DNA from: Paracraurococcus ruber | GTDB lineage: Bacteria > Pseudomonadota > Alphaproteobacteria > Acetobacterales > Acetobacteraceae | DNA: 44,346 nucleotides | Assembly: GCF_004353985.1 (NCBI RefSeq) | Contig: NZ_SMOA01000027.1 | Span: forward strand, 1 to 44,346 | Direction: 5' to 3' | Translations under genes and position numbers: made by a program | Part shown: piece by piece, positions 15,311 to 22,516 of the stretch | How the letters are laid out: each line of letters begins with the position of its first letter | How positions within the stretch are numbered: position 1 is the stretch's first letter | The notes under the pieces: model-generated | What the model saw: the letters and a program-made list of their open reading frames with translations, nothing else | Told to the model about the DNA's origin: nothing | Database searches by the model: none

Positions 15311-16770
15311 GCCGCGTGCTGCAGGACCGGGTTGTCCTCCAGCGGGAAGACCTTCGCCGGGTTCAGCAGCCAGGCGGGATCGAAGGCGGACTTGATGGCG
15401 CGCTGCAGCCGCAGCTCGTCGCGGGTGAACTGCACCCCCATCAGGTCGCGCTTCTCGACGCCGACGCCGTGCTCGCCGGTGAGACACCCACCGACCTCGA
15501 CGCAGAGCTTCAGGATGTCGGCGCCGAAGGCCTCCGCCTTGTGGAAGCTTTCCGGGTTGTTGGCGTCGAACATGATCAGCGGGTGCAGGTTGCCGTCGCC
15601 GGCATGGAAGACATTGGCGACCTGCAGGCCGTATTCGGCGCTCATCTCGCCGATGCGCTTCAGCACGAAGGGCAGCTCGCCGGTCGGGATGGTGCCGTCC
15701 ATGCAGAGATAGTCGGGGGAGATGCGGCCGACCGCGCCGAAGGCGCCCTTGCGGCCCTTCCAGATCGCCAGGCTCTCCTCGGCGGTCTGCGCCACCTTCA
15801 GGCTGATGGGATCGAAGCGGGCGCAGATGTCCTTCAGCTTGCCCAGCAGCAGGTCCTGCTCCTCGACGCTGCCCTCGACCTCGATGATCAGCATGGCTTC
15901 CGCATCCAGCGGGTAGCCGGCATGGGCGAAGGCCTCGCAGGCATGGATGCAGGGCCGGTCCATGAATTCGAGCGCGACCGGGATGATGCCGCTGCCGATG
16001 ATGGCATCCACCGCCTGGCCGGCGATCTCGGTGCCCTTGAAGGCGGCCAGCATCGCCCGCTGCCCCTCGGCCGCGCGCAGGATGCGGACGGTGACCTCCG
16101 TCACGATGCCCAGCTGGCCCTCGCTGCCGGTGATGAGGCCGAGCCAGTCATAGCCGGCGGCGTCCAGGTGCTCGCCGCCGATGCGGACCACCTCGCCCTC
16201 GATCGTCACGAAGGTCAGGCCGAGCAGGTTGTTGGCGGTGACGCCGTATTTCAGGCAATGCGCGCCGCCCGAGTTCATCATGACATTGCCGCCGATCATG
16301 CAGGCAAGCTGGCTGGACGGGTCGGGGGCATAGAAGAAGCCGTCGGAGGCGACCTCGGCGGTGATGCCGAGATTGGTCACGCCTGCCTCCACCACCGCGA
16401 GGCGGTTGGCGTAATCCACCTCGAGGATGCGGTTCATGCGCATCAGGCCGATGACCACCGCATCCTCCAGCGGCAGCGCGCCGCCGGAGAGCGAGGTCCC
16501 GGCGCCGCGCGGCACCACCCGGATGCCGTTGGCATGGCAGTAGCGCAGCACGTCGGCGACCTGCTGCGTGGTCTGCGGCAGCACCACCGCCAGCGGCGGC
16601 TGGCGATAGGCGGACAGCCCGTCGGTCTCGTAGGGCTTGAGGCGGAGCGGTTCGCTGATCACGCCTTCCCCCAGCGGGCCACCTGGCACCAAGCCGCGCA
16701 GCGCGGCGATGATCTCCTCGCGGCGGGCCAGCACCCCGGCCTTCGGATCGGGCAGCCTGATCACCGGCAT
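15307..16770 (-). CDS. glcD: Glycolate oxidase subunit GlcD (FAD-linked oxidase)
   Basis: A 487-residue protein collinear with GlcD. YETDGLSAYRQPPLAVVLP, then GAGTSLSGGALPLEDAVVIG (FAD pyrophosphate-binding), YAPDPSSQLACMIGGNVMMN, GLITGSEGQLGIVTEVTV, and the C-terminal block HAGDGNLHPLIMFD and GGCLTGEHGVGVEKRDLM are all present. It oxidises glycolate or another 2-hydroxyacid with FAD. I chose ATG 16770 (MPVIRLPDP) because its length fits the family; AGGAG is only 2 nt before it, so the exact start is not certain. An upstream-extended frame is open but low in family similarity. It is the first gene of a leftward glcDE pair. Confidence 0.92.
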   Translation of the reverse strand: MPVIRLPDPKAGVLARREEIIAALRGLVPGGPLGEGVISEPLRLKPYETDGLSAYRQPPLAVVLPQTTQQVADVLRYCHANGIRVVPRGAGTSLSGGALPLEDAVVIGLMRMNRILEVDYANRLAVVEAGVTNLGITAEVASDGFFYAPDPSSQLACMIGGNVMMNSGGAHCLKYGVTANNLLGLTFVTIEGEVVRIGGEHLDAAGYDWLGLITGSEGQLGIVTEVTVRILRAAEGQRAMLAAFKGTEIAGQAVDAIIGSGIIPVALEFMDRPCIHACEAFAHAGYPLDAEAMLIIEVEGSVEEQDLLLGKLKDICARFDPISLKVAQTAEESLAIWKGRKGAFGAVGRISPDYLCMDGTIPTGELPFVLKRIGEMSAEYGLQVANVFHAGDGNLHPLIMFDANNPESFHKAEAFGADILKLCVEVGGCLTGEHGVGVEKRDLMGVQFTRDELRLQRAIKSAFDPAWLLNPAKVFPLEDNPVLQHAA

Positions 16771-16895
16771 CTCTCCTGCGGACTGGCGGTTGACCCAGGA
16801 AAATGGCCCCCGGGGGGCAGGCGGGCAAGCGGCGCGCTTGCCGGGATGCCGCCCGGCGGGCAGTTTCCCGCCGACCGCCACTCCCGGAGACACGC

Positions 16896-17261
16896 TTGTT
16901 CCGCATCCGCCTCTGGCTGCCCGCCGCCGCGCTGGCGCTCGGCCTGTCCTTCGCCCCGCCCGCCGCCGCCCAGATCCGCGAGGGCGCCTACCAGGTGGAG
17001 GGCACCAACCCGGACGGCAGCACCTATGAGGGCCAGTTCCTGCTGCAGGCCGGCCCGGCGGCCAGCTGGATCATCAACTGGCGGGTCGGCGGCGAGCAGA
17101 TCATCGGCCTCGGCCTGATCCAGGGCGGCGTGCTCGCCGTCTCCTTCGTGGTGAACAACCGCCCCGGCATCGCCGCCTTCGAGGTGGAGGCGGATGGCCG
17201 GCTGCGCGGCAGCTGGACCACGGGCGGCGGGATGGGGACGGAGATGCTGACGCCGCGGTGA
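16896..17261 (+). CDS. Small secreted protein of unknown function
   Basis: A 121-residue protein starting at TTG 16896, with GGAG 7 nt upstream; there is no better ATG. Residues 1-25 form a Sec signal peptide ending in PPAAAQ. The mature part begins IREGAYQVEGTNPDGSTYEG and consists of beta-strand-like segments (FLLQAGPAASWIINWRVG, GLIQGGVLAVSFVVNN), ending GSWTTGGGMGTEML. The pattern looks like a small antiparallel beta protein seen as uncharacterised secreted proteins in related bacteria. It is divergent from glcD. A strong hairpin follows its stop. Confidence 0.72.
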   Translation: MFRIRLWLPAAALALGLSFAPPAAAQIREGAYQVEGTNPDGSTYEGQFLLQAGPAASWIINWRVGGEQIIGLGLIQGGVLAVSFVVNNRPGIAAFEVEADGRLRGSWTTGGGMGTEMLTPR

Positions 17262-17264
17262 CGT

Positions 17265-17291
17265 GCCCGGGGCGCGCCTGGCGCCCCGGGC
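17265..17291. terminator. 11-bp stem hairpin after the small secreted protein gene
   Basis: Perfect 11-base arms (17265-17275 and 17281-17291, GCCCGGGGCGC type) with a 5-nt loop, starting 3 nt after the stop at 17261. Very stable as RNA, but without a U tract; serves the convergent pair. Confidence 0.55.
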
Positions 17292-17299
17292 CCCCCGGC

Positions 17300-17703
17300 T
17301 CAGAACAGGTCGGCGCCCCAGCTGTTCAGCACCAGTGCGACATCGAGGAAGCGGTCCGCCGTCGGCGGGCCGTCGAAGTCGAACTGGAACCGCCCACTGG
17401 TTCCCTGGCCGCCGATGGTGACGATCGACGGGCCGGTCTCCTGGAGGAGCTGGTTGGCACCGGGGAAATTCACGCCATCACCGATGCTGTCGCCGGCGAA
17501 GTCGCCATCCGCCCTGACGGTGCCGCCGAAGGCCTCGGCGTGCGTTTCAGGACCGTCTCCACCACGTTGGTCTGGCTGGTCAGGGCGGCGCGGACATCGG
17601 TGAGCAGGTCCGTGAACTCGGCGAGGAAGGGCGATGCCTTGGTCGGGTCCTGGAAGCGGAACCGGTCGCCAAGGCGCAGGCACGCCGCCGTCGCGGGCAC
17701 CAT
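17300..17703 (-). pseudogene. Frameshifted gene remnant, family not recognised
   Basis: On the minus strand an ATG at 17703 opens a frame with protein-like composition (ACLRLGDRFRFQDPTKASPF, then FLAEFTDLLTDVRAALTSQT and NVVETVLK). At about 17545 protein-like composition jumps to another frame, which continues as FGGTVRADGDFAGDSIGDGV, then LLQETGPSIVTIGGQGTSGR, and ends ALVLNSWGADLF at the stop 17300-17302. Each frame becomes Arg/Pro-rich noise beyond the switch. A single-base insertion or a two-base deletion at the CTGAAACGC stretch would join them into one ~134-residue product. I do not recognise the protein. It may be a decayed gene, or a sequencing error in an intact small gene. Confidence 0.45.
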
Positions 17704-17819
17704 GCCGGTGCCGTCGCCGCATCGCCGCCCAGGCCGGCCCGCCGGGTGCACACGGCCGGGACGTTGGGGAGGGGAAGGGAAGCTGGGCGCCGCCGACGGG
17801 CGCGCAGGCCCCGGACGCG

Positions 17820-17851
17820 AAAACCCGCCGCGGCAGGGCCGGCGGCGGGTT
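17820..17851 (-). terminator. Rho-independent terminator of rpmJ
   Basis: On the minus strand AACCCGCCGC, a 10-nt loop and GCGGCGGGTT form a perfect 10-bp stem (17842-17851 with 17822-17831). The run TTTT that closes the stem and follows it gives a short U tract. It starts 43 nt after the rpmJ stop. Confidence 0.72.
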
Positions 17852-17894
17852 CGCGAACCGTCATCGGCCCGGCCGGAAGGCCGGGCGCGGCAGC

Positions 17895-18020
17895 TCAGCC
17901 CTGGCGGGCCTTCAGCCGCGGGTTCTTCTTGTTGAGCACGTAGAGGCGGCCACGGCGGCGCACCACCACGCAGTTCTTGTCGCGCGTCTTCGCGGTCTTG
18001 AGGCTGTTGCGGATCTTCAT
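17895..18020 (-). CDS. rpmJ: 50S ribosomal protein L36
   Basis: A 41-residue basic protein, [20 protein letters not shown], then [20 protein letters not shown] and a final G. This is the elongated L36 form usual in alphaproteobacteria, which keeps one Cys and lacks the zinc-ribbon ligands of the short form. L36 binds 23S rRNA in the large subunit. The gene is monocistronic: a near-consensus promoter (TTGACA, 17 nt, TAAACG) lies upstream and a hairpin terminator downstream. It is much shorter than its neighbours, with codon use of a highly expressed gene. Identification is secure. Confidence 0.96.
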   Translation of the reverse strand: MKIRNSLKTAKTRDKNCVVVRRRGRLYVLNKKNPRLKARQG

Positions 18021-18046
18021 CTCGGGCGGACCTGTAAGAGCGGGCG

Positions 18047-18075
18047 CGTTTACGGAACGGGGCGGCCGCTGTCAA
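18047..18075 (-). promoter_or_regulatory. Sigma-70 promoter of rpmJ
   Basis: The minus strand has a perfect -35 TTGACA (18070-18075), a 17-nt spacer and TAAACG (18047-18052). The expected transcript starts near 18040, leaving a ~20-nt leader before the rpmJ ATG. It is the clearest promoter in the window. Confidence 0.75.
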
Positions 18076-18133
18076 CCGGAAGCGGCATCCGGGGCTGCGG
18101 CGGCGCCGGGCGATCGGCCGGCGATCCGCGGCG

Positions 18134-19366
18134 TCATTCCGCCGCCAGGCGGCGGATGCCCTCCCGGGTCTGCGGCAGCTTGCGGCCCAGGATCTGCTCG
18201 GCCACCTGGTTGCGCAGCACCTGCGCCGTGCCGCCGGCGATGGCGAACATCCGCGCATCCCGCACATAGCGCTCCATGGGATTGTCCCGGCTGTAGCCGG
18301 CGGCGCCCCAGACCTGCAGGGCCTGGTTCGTCACGTCGATCGCCATCTCGCTCGCCAGCACCTTGGCCTGCGCCGCCGCCAGGCGGTCCGGGAAGCCCGG
18401 CATGGTCGCGGCGCCGTCCGGTCCCAGCCCGGCGCTGCGCGCGGCGCGGTGGATCAGGGCGCGCGCCGCCTCGATCCGGATGGACATGTCGGCCAGCATC
18501 CAGCCAAGGCCCTGGAACTCGGCGATCGGCCGGCCGAACTGCTCCCGGCGGCCGGCATAGTCGAGGGCATGTCCGAAGGCCCCGGCGGCGAGGCCGAGCG
18601 CGACCGTCGCCGCCCCCACCCGCTGGCCGTTATAGGCCTCCATCAGCCGCCCGAAGCCGCGGCTGAACCCGCCCGGCGGCCGCAGAACCATCGAATCCGG
18701 CACCTCCAGCCCGCGCAGGTGGATCTCTGCCTCCGGCATGCCGCGCAGGCCCATGGAGGGGATGCGGCGATGGACGACGAGGCCCGGCGGATCCCCCTCC
18801 CCGCCGCGGACCGCCAGGAACCCGCCGATGCCCCGGTCCACCCCATTCTCGATGGCGCGGGCGAAGATGAGGTGCAGGCGGGAGATGCCGCCGCCGGTGA
18901 TCCAGTGCTTCACCCCGTCGATGACCCAGGTATCGCCGTGGCGGACGGCGCGGGTGGTCATCTCGGTCGCGGCGGAGCCCGCCTCCGGCTCGGTGATGCA
19001 GATGGCGGGCTTGTCCCCGGCCAGCACCAGGTCGGCCGCCAGCCGCTGCTGCGCCGGCGTGCCATAGGCCAGGACGGCGCCGATGGCGCCCATATTGGCC
19101 TCGACCGCGATGCGGCCGCAGACGGCGCAGGCCTTCGCCAGTTCCTCGATGACCAGCACGGCGTCCAGGGTGGAATGGCCGGGCCCGCCGAGCGCCCGCG
19201 GGATGGTCATGCCCATGAAGCCGGCCTCGGTCAGGCGGCGGACCATGGGCCATGGATACTGCTCGGTGCGATCGGTCTCGGCGGCCTGCGACGCGGCCTC
19301 CCGCGCCAGGTCCCGCGCCCGGGCGCGCAGCGCATGCTGCGCGGGCGTCAACCCGTCCATGTCCAT
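18134..19366 (-). CDS. Acyl-CoA dehydrogenase family protein
   Basis: A 410-residue protein with the complete ACAD layout: an N-terminal helical domain (GFMGMTIPRALGG), the ICITEPEAGS flavin signature (~122-131), a middle beta domain (TWVIDGVKHWITGG), and the C-terminal helices with GRREQFGRPIAEFQGL and ALQVWGAAGYSRDNPMERYVRDAR. The usual catalytic Glu of YEGT is replaced (GGTAQ, Gly378), and the alternative position used by isovaleryl- and long-chain enzymes (ER) is Gln248-Arg249. Either another residue acts as base or the reaction differs. FAD-dependent oxidation of an acyl-CoA is the default role. The start at 19366 lies 31 nt after the oxyR stop, so read-through from oxyR is possible. Confidence 0.9.
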   Translation of the reverse strand: MDMDGLTPAQHALRARARDLAREAASQAAETDRTEQYPWPMVRRLTEAGFMGMTIPRALGGPGHSTLDAVLVIEELAKACAVCGRIAVEANMGAIGAVLAYGTPAQQRLAADLVLAGDKPAICITEPEAGSAATEMTTRAVRHGDTWVIDGVKHWITGGGISRLHLIFARAIENGVDRGIGGFLAVRGGEGDPPGLVVHRRIPSMGLRGMPEAEIHLRGLEVPDSMVLRPPGGFSRGFGRLMEAYNGQRVGAATVALGLAAGAFGHALDYAGRREQFGRPIAEFQGLGWMLADMSIRIEAARALIHRAARSAGLGPDGAATMPGFPDRLAAAQAKVLASEMAIDVTNQALQVWGAAGYSRDNPMERYVRDARMFAIAGGTAQVLRNQVAEQILGRKLPQTREGIRRLAAE

Positions 19367-19397
19367 CGGATCGTTCCCCCAGCCCGGCTCCCGGGAG

Positions 19398-20324
19398 TTA
19401 CGCCCCGCGCACCGCCGCTGCAATGGTCGGGCCCAGGTCGCGGAATTCTGCCGCGCGCGGGCTGCGGGGCCGCCAGGCGAGCGCCAGGGTGCGGCCGGGC
19501 GGCGTCGCCTCGCCCACCGGCTCCAGCGGCCGCAATTCCACCGCCGTGCCGGCCAGCACGCCGCCTTCCACCGCCAGCCGCGGCACCAGCGTCACGCCCA
19601 GGCCGCTGGCCACCATCTGGACAAGCGTATGCAGGGATGTGGCGGCGAAGCCCTCCTCGCCCGGCAGCGCCGCCGGCGGCAGGCCGCAGGCCTCCAGCGC
19701 ATGCGCCCGCAGGCAATGCCCGTCCTCAAGCAGCAGCATCCGCTCGGCCGCCAGGGCCGCCACCGGCACCCTCTCCCGCGCCGCGAGCCGGTGCCCGGGC
19801 GGCAGCACCGCCAGGAAGGGGTCGGGCGCCAGCGGCAGCGTCTCCGTCTCGGTGCAGGCGCAGGGCAGCGCCAGCAGCAGCAGGTCCAGCCGGCCGGCTT
19901 CGAGTTGCGCCACCAGCCGCTCCGTCTGGTCCTCCCGCAGCCAGAGCCGCAGCCGCGGGAAGGCCTGCCGGAGGGCGGGCATCAGCCGCGGCAGCAGGAA
20001 GGGCCCGATGGTCGGGATGACGCCGAGCCGCAACGGGCCGGTCAGCGGGTCGCGCGCCGCAGCGGCGGTTTCCGCCACCGCTTCCAGCGCCGCCAGCGCC
20101 TGCCGCGCCCGCTCCACCACCTCGAGCCCGAGCGGGGTGAAGACCGGCCGCTTGCCCGCCCCGCGCTCCAGCAGGGCGGCATCCAGCTGGCGTTCCAGCG
20201 CGATGATCCCGGCCGAGAGGGTGGACTGGGTGACCGCGCAGGCGGCCGCCGCGCGGCCGAAATGGCCAAGATCGGCGAGCGCGAGGAGATAGCGCAGCTG
20301 CTGCGGGCTGGGCAGCGGCGTCAT
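19398..20324 (-). CDS. oxyR: Hydrogen peroxide-sensing LysR-type regulator OxyR
   Basis: A 308-residue LysR-type regulator. The helix-turn-helix covers ~5-60 (LRYLLALADLGHFGRAAAAC, then QSTLSAGIIALERQLDAALL). In the sensor domain, LLLEDGHCLRAHALEACG carries Cys204 and Cys213 at the spacing of the OxyR redox pair (C199/C208 in E. coli), followed by FAATSLHTLVQMVASGLGVT, the other OxyR signature. Peroxide oxidises the pair to a disulfide and switches DNA binding. The gene is divergent from ahpC-ahpD, its classical target. The ATG at 20324 gives a normal N-terminus but has no Shine-Dalgarno sequence; a 12-bp triplicate repeat lies just upstream. A GTG at 20399 would add an unlikely Pro/Trp-rich extension. 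Confidence 0.93.
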   Translation of the reverse strand: MTPLPSPQQLRYLLALADLGHFGRAAAACAVTQSTLSAGIIALERQLDAALLERGAGKRPVFTPLGLEVVERARQALAALEAVAETAAAARDPLTGPLRLGVIPTIGPFLLPRLMPALRQAFPRLRLWLREDQTERLVAQLEAGRLDLLLLALPCACTETETLPLAPDPFLAVLPPGHRLAARERVPVAALAAERMLLLEDGHCLRAHALEACGLPPAALPGEEGFAATSLHTLVQMVASGLGVTLVPRLAVEGGVLAGTAVELRPLEPVGEATPPGRTLALAWRPRSPRAAEFRDLGPTIAAAVRGA

Positions 20325-20333
20325 TGCCGGCGA

Positions 20334-20369
20334 AGGGGACGGCCAAGGGGGTGGCCGAGGGGACGGCCA
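20334..20369. repeat. Three tandem copies of a 12-bp repeat in the oxyR leader
   Basis: On the plus strand the unit AGGGGACGGCCA occurs at 20334-20345 and 20358-20369, with a middle copy at 20346-20357 differing at three positions. The array begins 9 nt upstream of the oxyR start codon, in its leader. Confidence 0.65.
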
Positions 20370-20485
20370 GGCGGCGCGGGCATCCGCCGCCGCTAGCACG
20401 CGGCGGCGGCGGGCACCATCGCCGCGCCCGGCAACGCAAACTTCACCCGCCGGCGCCAGACAGGGGGCCCTGCCGCGCCGGCAAT

Positions 20486-20502
20486 CATCGATCCGATCGA
20501 TG
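20486..20502. promoter_or_regulatory. Candidate OxyR operator (17-bp palindrome)
   Basis: CATCGAT, CCG, ATCGATG forms a perfect 7-bp inverted repeat around 3 bp. Its centre lies about 63 bp before the predicted ahpC transcription start, where LysR-type regulators usually bind. The motif does not equal the E. coli OxyR consensus, so the assignment rests on position and symmetry. Confidence 0.5.
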
Positions 20503-20522
20503 GAAAGCCGGAAAACTATTCA

Positions 20523-20550
20523 TTGGAAGCGGCAGCACCGATGCCATATT
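20523..20550 (+). promoter_or_regulatory. Candidate promoter of ahpC-ahpD
   Basis: TTGGAA (20523-20528), a 16-nt spacer and CATATT (20545-20550). The region is AT-richer than average. The predicted start near 20557 gives a ~70-nt leader; a 13-bp palindrome (20552-20564) straddles it. Confidence 0.55.
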
Positions 20551-20625
20551 CGCTGCACTGCAGCACGGCGGACCTGCGCCCGAGCCGGGTGCTTCGCCGT
20601 GCCAACCAACCGAGGGAAAAACCGC

Positions 20626-21198
20626 ATGCTGACCGTTGGCGACAAGTTCCCGGCCTTCAAGCTGGCCGCCGTGAAGGCGGGCCCGGAGGGCCTCGGCGGC
20701 CCCGGCAAGTCCTTCACCGAGATCTCGTCCGACTCCGATGCCGGCAAGTGGAAGATCGTCTTCTTCTGGCCGAAGGACTTCACCTTCGTCTGCCCGACCG
20801 AGATCGCCGCCTTCGGCAAGCTGGCCGGCGAGTTCACCGACCGCGACGCGGTGGTCTACGGCGTGTCGACCGACAGCGAGTTCGTGCACCTGAACTGGCG
20901 CGTCTACAATGACGACATCCGCGACCTGCCGATCCCGATGCTGGCGGACATCAAGCGGGAGCTGTCCGAGGCGCTCGGCATCCTCGACAAGGAGGCCGGC
21001 GTGCCGCTGCGCGCCACCTTCATCGTCGACCCGGATGGCACCATCCAGTGGGTGGGGGTGAACGGCCTGAATGTCGGCCGCAACCCGCAGGAGGTGCTGC
21101 GCATCCTGGACGCGCTGCAGACCGACGAGCTCTGCCCCTGCAACTGGGAGAAGGGCAAGGACACCCTGAAGCCGGAGGCGCTGTTCAAGGCGGCCTGA
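20626..21198 (+). CDS. ahpC: Alkyl hydroperoxide reductase/peroxiredoxin AhpC
   Basis: A 190-residue typical 2-Cys peroxiredoxin. The peroxidatic cysteine is Cys56 in DFTFVCPTE; the resolving region DELCPCNW holds Cys170 and Cys172, the double-cysteine tail found in AhpC proteins that are reduced by AhpD rather than AhpF. WVGVNGLNVGRNPQEVLRI is also typical. It reduces hydrogen peroxide, organic peroxides and probably peroxynitrite in the cytoplasm. GAGGG lies 9 nt upstream of the ATG. ahpD follows after 188 nt, and oxyR is divergent, so peroxide induction through OxyR is expected. Identification is secure. Confidence 0.96.
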   Translation: MLTVGDKFPAFKLAAVKAGPEGLGGPGKSFTEISSDSDAGKWKIVFFWPKDFTFVCPTEIAAFGKLAGEFTDRDAVVYGVSTDSEFVHLNWRVYNDDIRDLPIPMLADIKRELSEALGILDKEAGVPLRATFIVDPDGTIQWVGVNGLNVGRNPQEVLRILDALQTDELCPCNWEKGKDTLKPEALFKAA

Positions 21199-21324
21199 GG
21201 CTTTTGCGCCGGCGCCGGTAGCCGCCGCGCCAAGCCTGCCTGCGCCGGCGCGGAGGGGGGCCGAGTGTCCCCCTTCGACCCCTGCCCCGCCCGCCTGACC
21301 AATGGAATGGCGCGCGTGGGGCAA

Positions 21325-21361
21325 GTGGGCCGAACGGACCCGCCGGGTCCGCTCCGCCCAC
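21325..21361 (+). promoter_or_regulatory. Hairpin in the ahpC-ahpD spacer
   Basis: Arms GTGGGC (21325-21330) and GCCCAC (21356-21361) enclose symmetric 4-nt internal loops and a perfect CGGACCC/GGGTCCG stem with a 3-nt loop. It ends 13 nt before the ahpD ribosome binding site. It may be an RNA processing or stability element that sets the ahpC:ahpD ratio. Confidence 0.45.
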
Positions 21362-21386
21362 CCGCACCTTCAGGAAGGAGCCCGCG

Positions 21387-21917
21387 ATGTCGCTGGAGAC
21401 CCTGCGCAACGCCCTGCCCGACTACGCCAAGGACCAGAAGCTCAACCTCGGCAGCCTCTCGACCGAGCCGGTGCTGACCGAGCAGCAGCGCGCCGGCACC
21501 TTCGTCGCCTCCGCCCTCGCCACCCGCAACGCCATGGTCATCCGCGACATCGTCGGCGAGTTCGGCCCGAAGCTGAGCCCCGAGGCGCTGACCGCGGCCA
21601 AGGCTGCGGCGAGCATCATGGGCATGAACAACATCTACTACCGCTTCACCCACCTGGTGCATGGCGACTACGCCCAGATGCCGGCGAAGCTGCGCATGAA
21701 CGTCATGGCCAAGCCCGGCGTGGACAAGGCGGATTTCGAGCTGTGGTCGCTCGCCGTCTCGGCGATCAATGGCTGCGGCATGTGCATGGAGAGCCACGAG
21801 AAGGTGGTGCTGCAGCACGGCATGACGAAGGAGATGGTGCAGGCCGCGGTCCGCATCGCCTCCGTCGTCCATGCCACCGCGGTCACGCTCGACGCGGAGG
21901 CCGCACTGGCCGCCTGA
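21387..21917 (+). CDS. ahpD: Alkylhydroperoxidase AhpD
   Basis: A 176-residue protein of the carboxymuconolactone decarboxylase/AhpD fold. The catalytic CxxC is CGMC with Cys130 and Cys133, followed by His137; Glu118 in FELW completes the proton relay. These residue numbers are the same as in Mycobacterium tuberculosis AhpD. It reduces AhpC using dihydrolipoamide-linked electrons (via SucB and Lpd in mycobacteria) and has weak peroxidase activity. AAGGAG lies 6 nt before the ATG. It is the second gene of the OxyR-linked ahpCD operon. Confidence 0.96.
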   Translation: MSLETLRNALPDYAKDQKLNLGSLSTEPVLTEQQRAGTFVASALATRNAMVIRDIVGEFGPKLSPEALTAAKAAASIMGMNNIYYRFTHLVHGDYAQMPAKLRMNVMAKPGVDKADFELWSLAVSAINGCGMCMESHEKVVLQHGMTKEMVQAAVRIASVVHATAVTLDAEAALAA

Positions 21918-21938
21918 GGCCGCGCGGCATCGGGACCG

Positions 21939-21984
21939 CCGGCGCCCACTCCCGGGTGCCGGCAGGCCCGGCCTTGCGGGCCTG
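21939..21984 (+). terminator. Tandem hairpins after ahpD
   Basis: A 9-bp stem with one G-T pair (21939-21962) abuts a perfect 8-bp stem CAGGCCCG/CGGGCCTG (21963-21970, 21977-21984). They begin 22 nt after the ahpD stop and probably end the ahpCD transcript. No U tract. Confidence 0.45.
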
Positions 21985-22516
21985 ATGGCCCAGCCCTCCA
22001 GGGCGCGGTGGTGAGGCGGCGCCCGCCCTGCCCGGCGGCGGGCCTGGGGCCCGGCCGCCATGGGTTGCGACGCGTCGCGTCCCAGCCGCCTAGCATCGCA
22101 ATTCGGTCGGGTACCCGGCTTCGGCTGCGCTCCCCCGTCCTGGCGGCCCCGACGCTGGGCGGGCGACGCTGAGCGGGCCACGCTTTGTGTGGAGGCGCCC
22201 GGGCGGCCTCCGCCGCCTTGCCGGTTCAACGAGCATCGGCTGCGCAGGCGTCCTGGCCAGGCCAGGCGATCCCCTGCCGGTCCATCGCCGGTCCCCTTGG
22301 TGGCACGGCCTGCGCCAGGCCGCGTGGCCGCCCCGCCGCGTGCCGCCGTCCGGCCATCCATCGCGTGGCGCGGTCCGCGCCTGCGGATGATCCGGCAAGC
22401 CGCCCCCACGCCGAACCGCTGTCCCGGACGGCACGATGTAACGGCGCCGGCTGCGTTCATCCGTCCTTCACCCGTAGCCGGCAGGGTTGCGGCGCAGGCA
22501 GCGGGCAGGGCTGGTA
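21985..22516. other. Non-coding stretch before the EAL gene
   Basis: About 530 bp. Open frames exist on both strands but they are Arg/Pro/Gly-rich with no ribosome binding site or family pattern. Base composition is somewhat less GC-biased at third positions than in the genes. I see no RNA gene or repeat array. Confidence 0.35.

Noticed and set aside
22090-22434. 114-codon minus-strand frame before the EAL gene
   Set aside because: Arg/Gly/Pro-rich and without start signals; typical chance frame in this composition.
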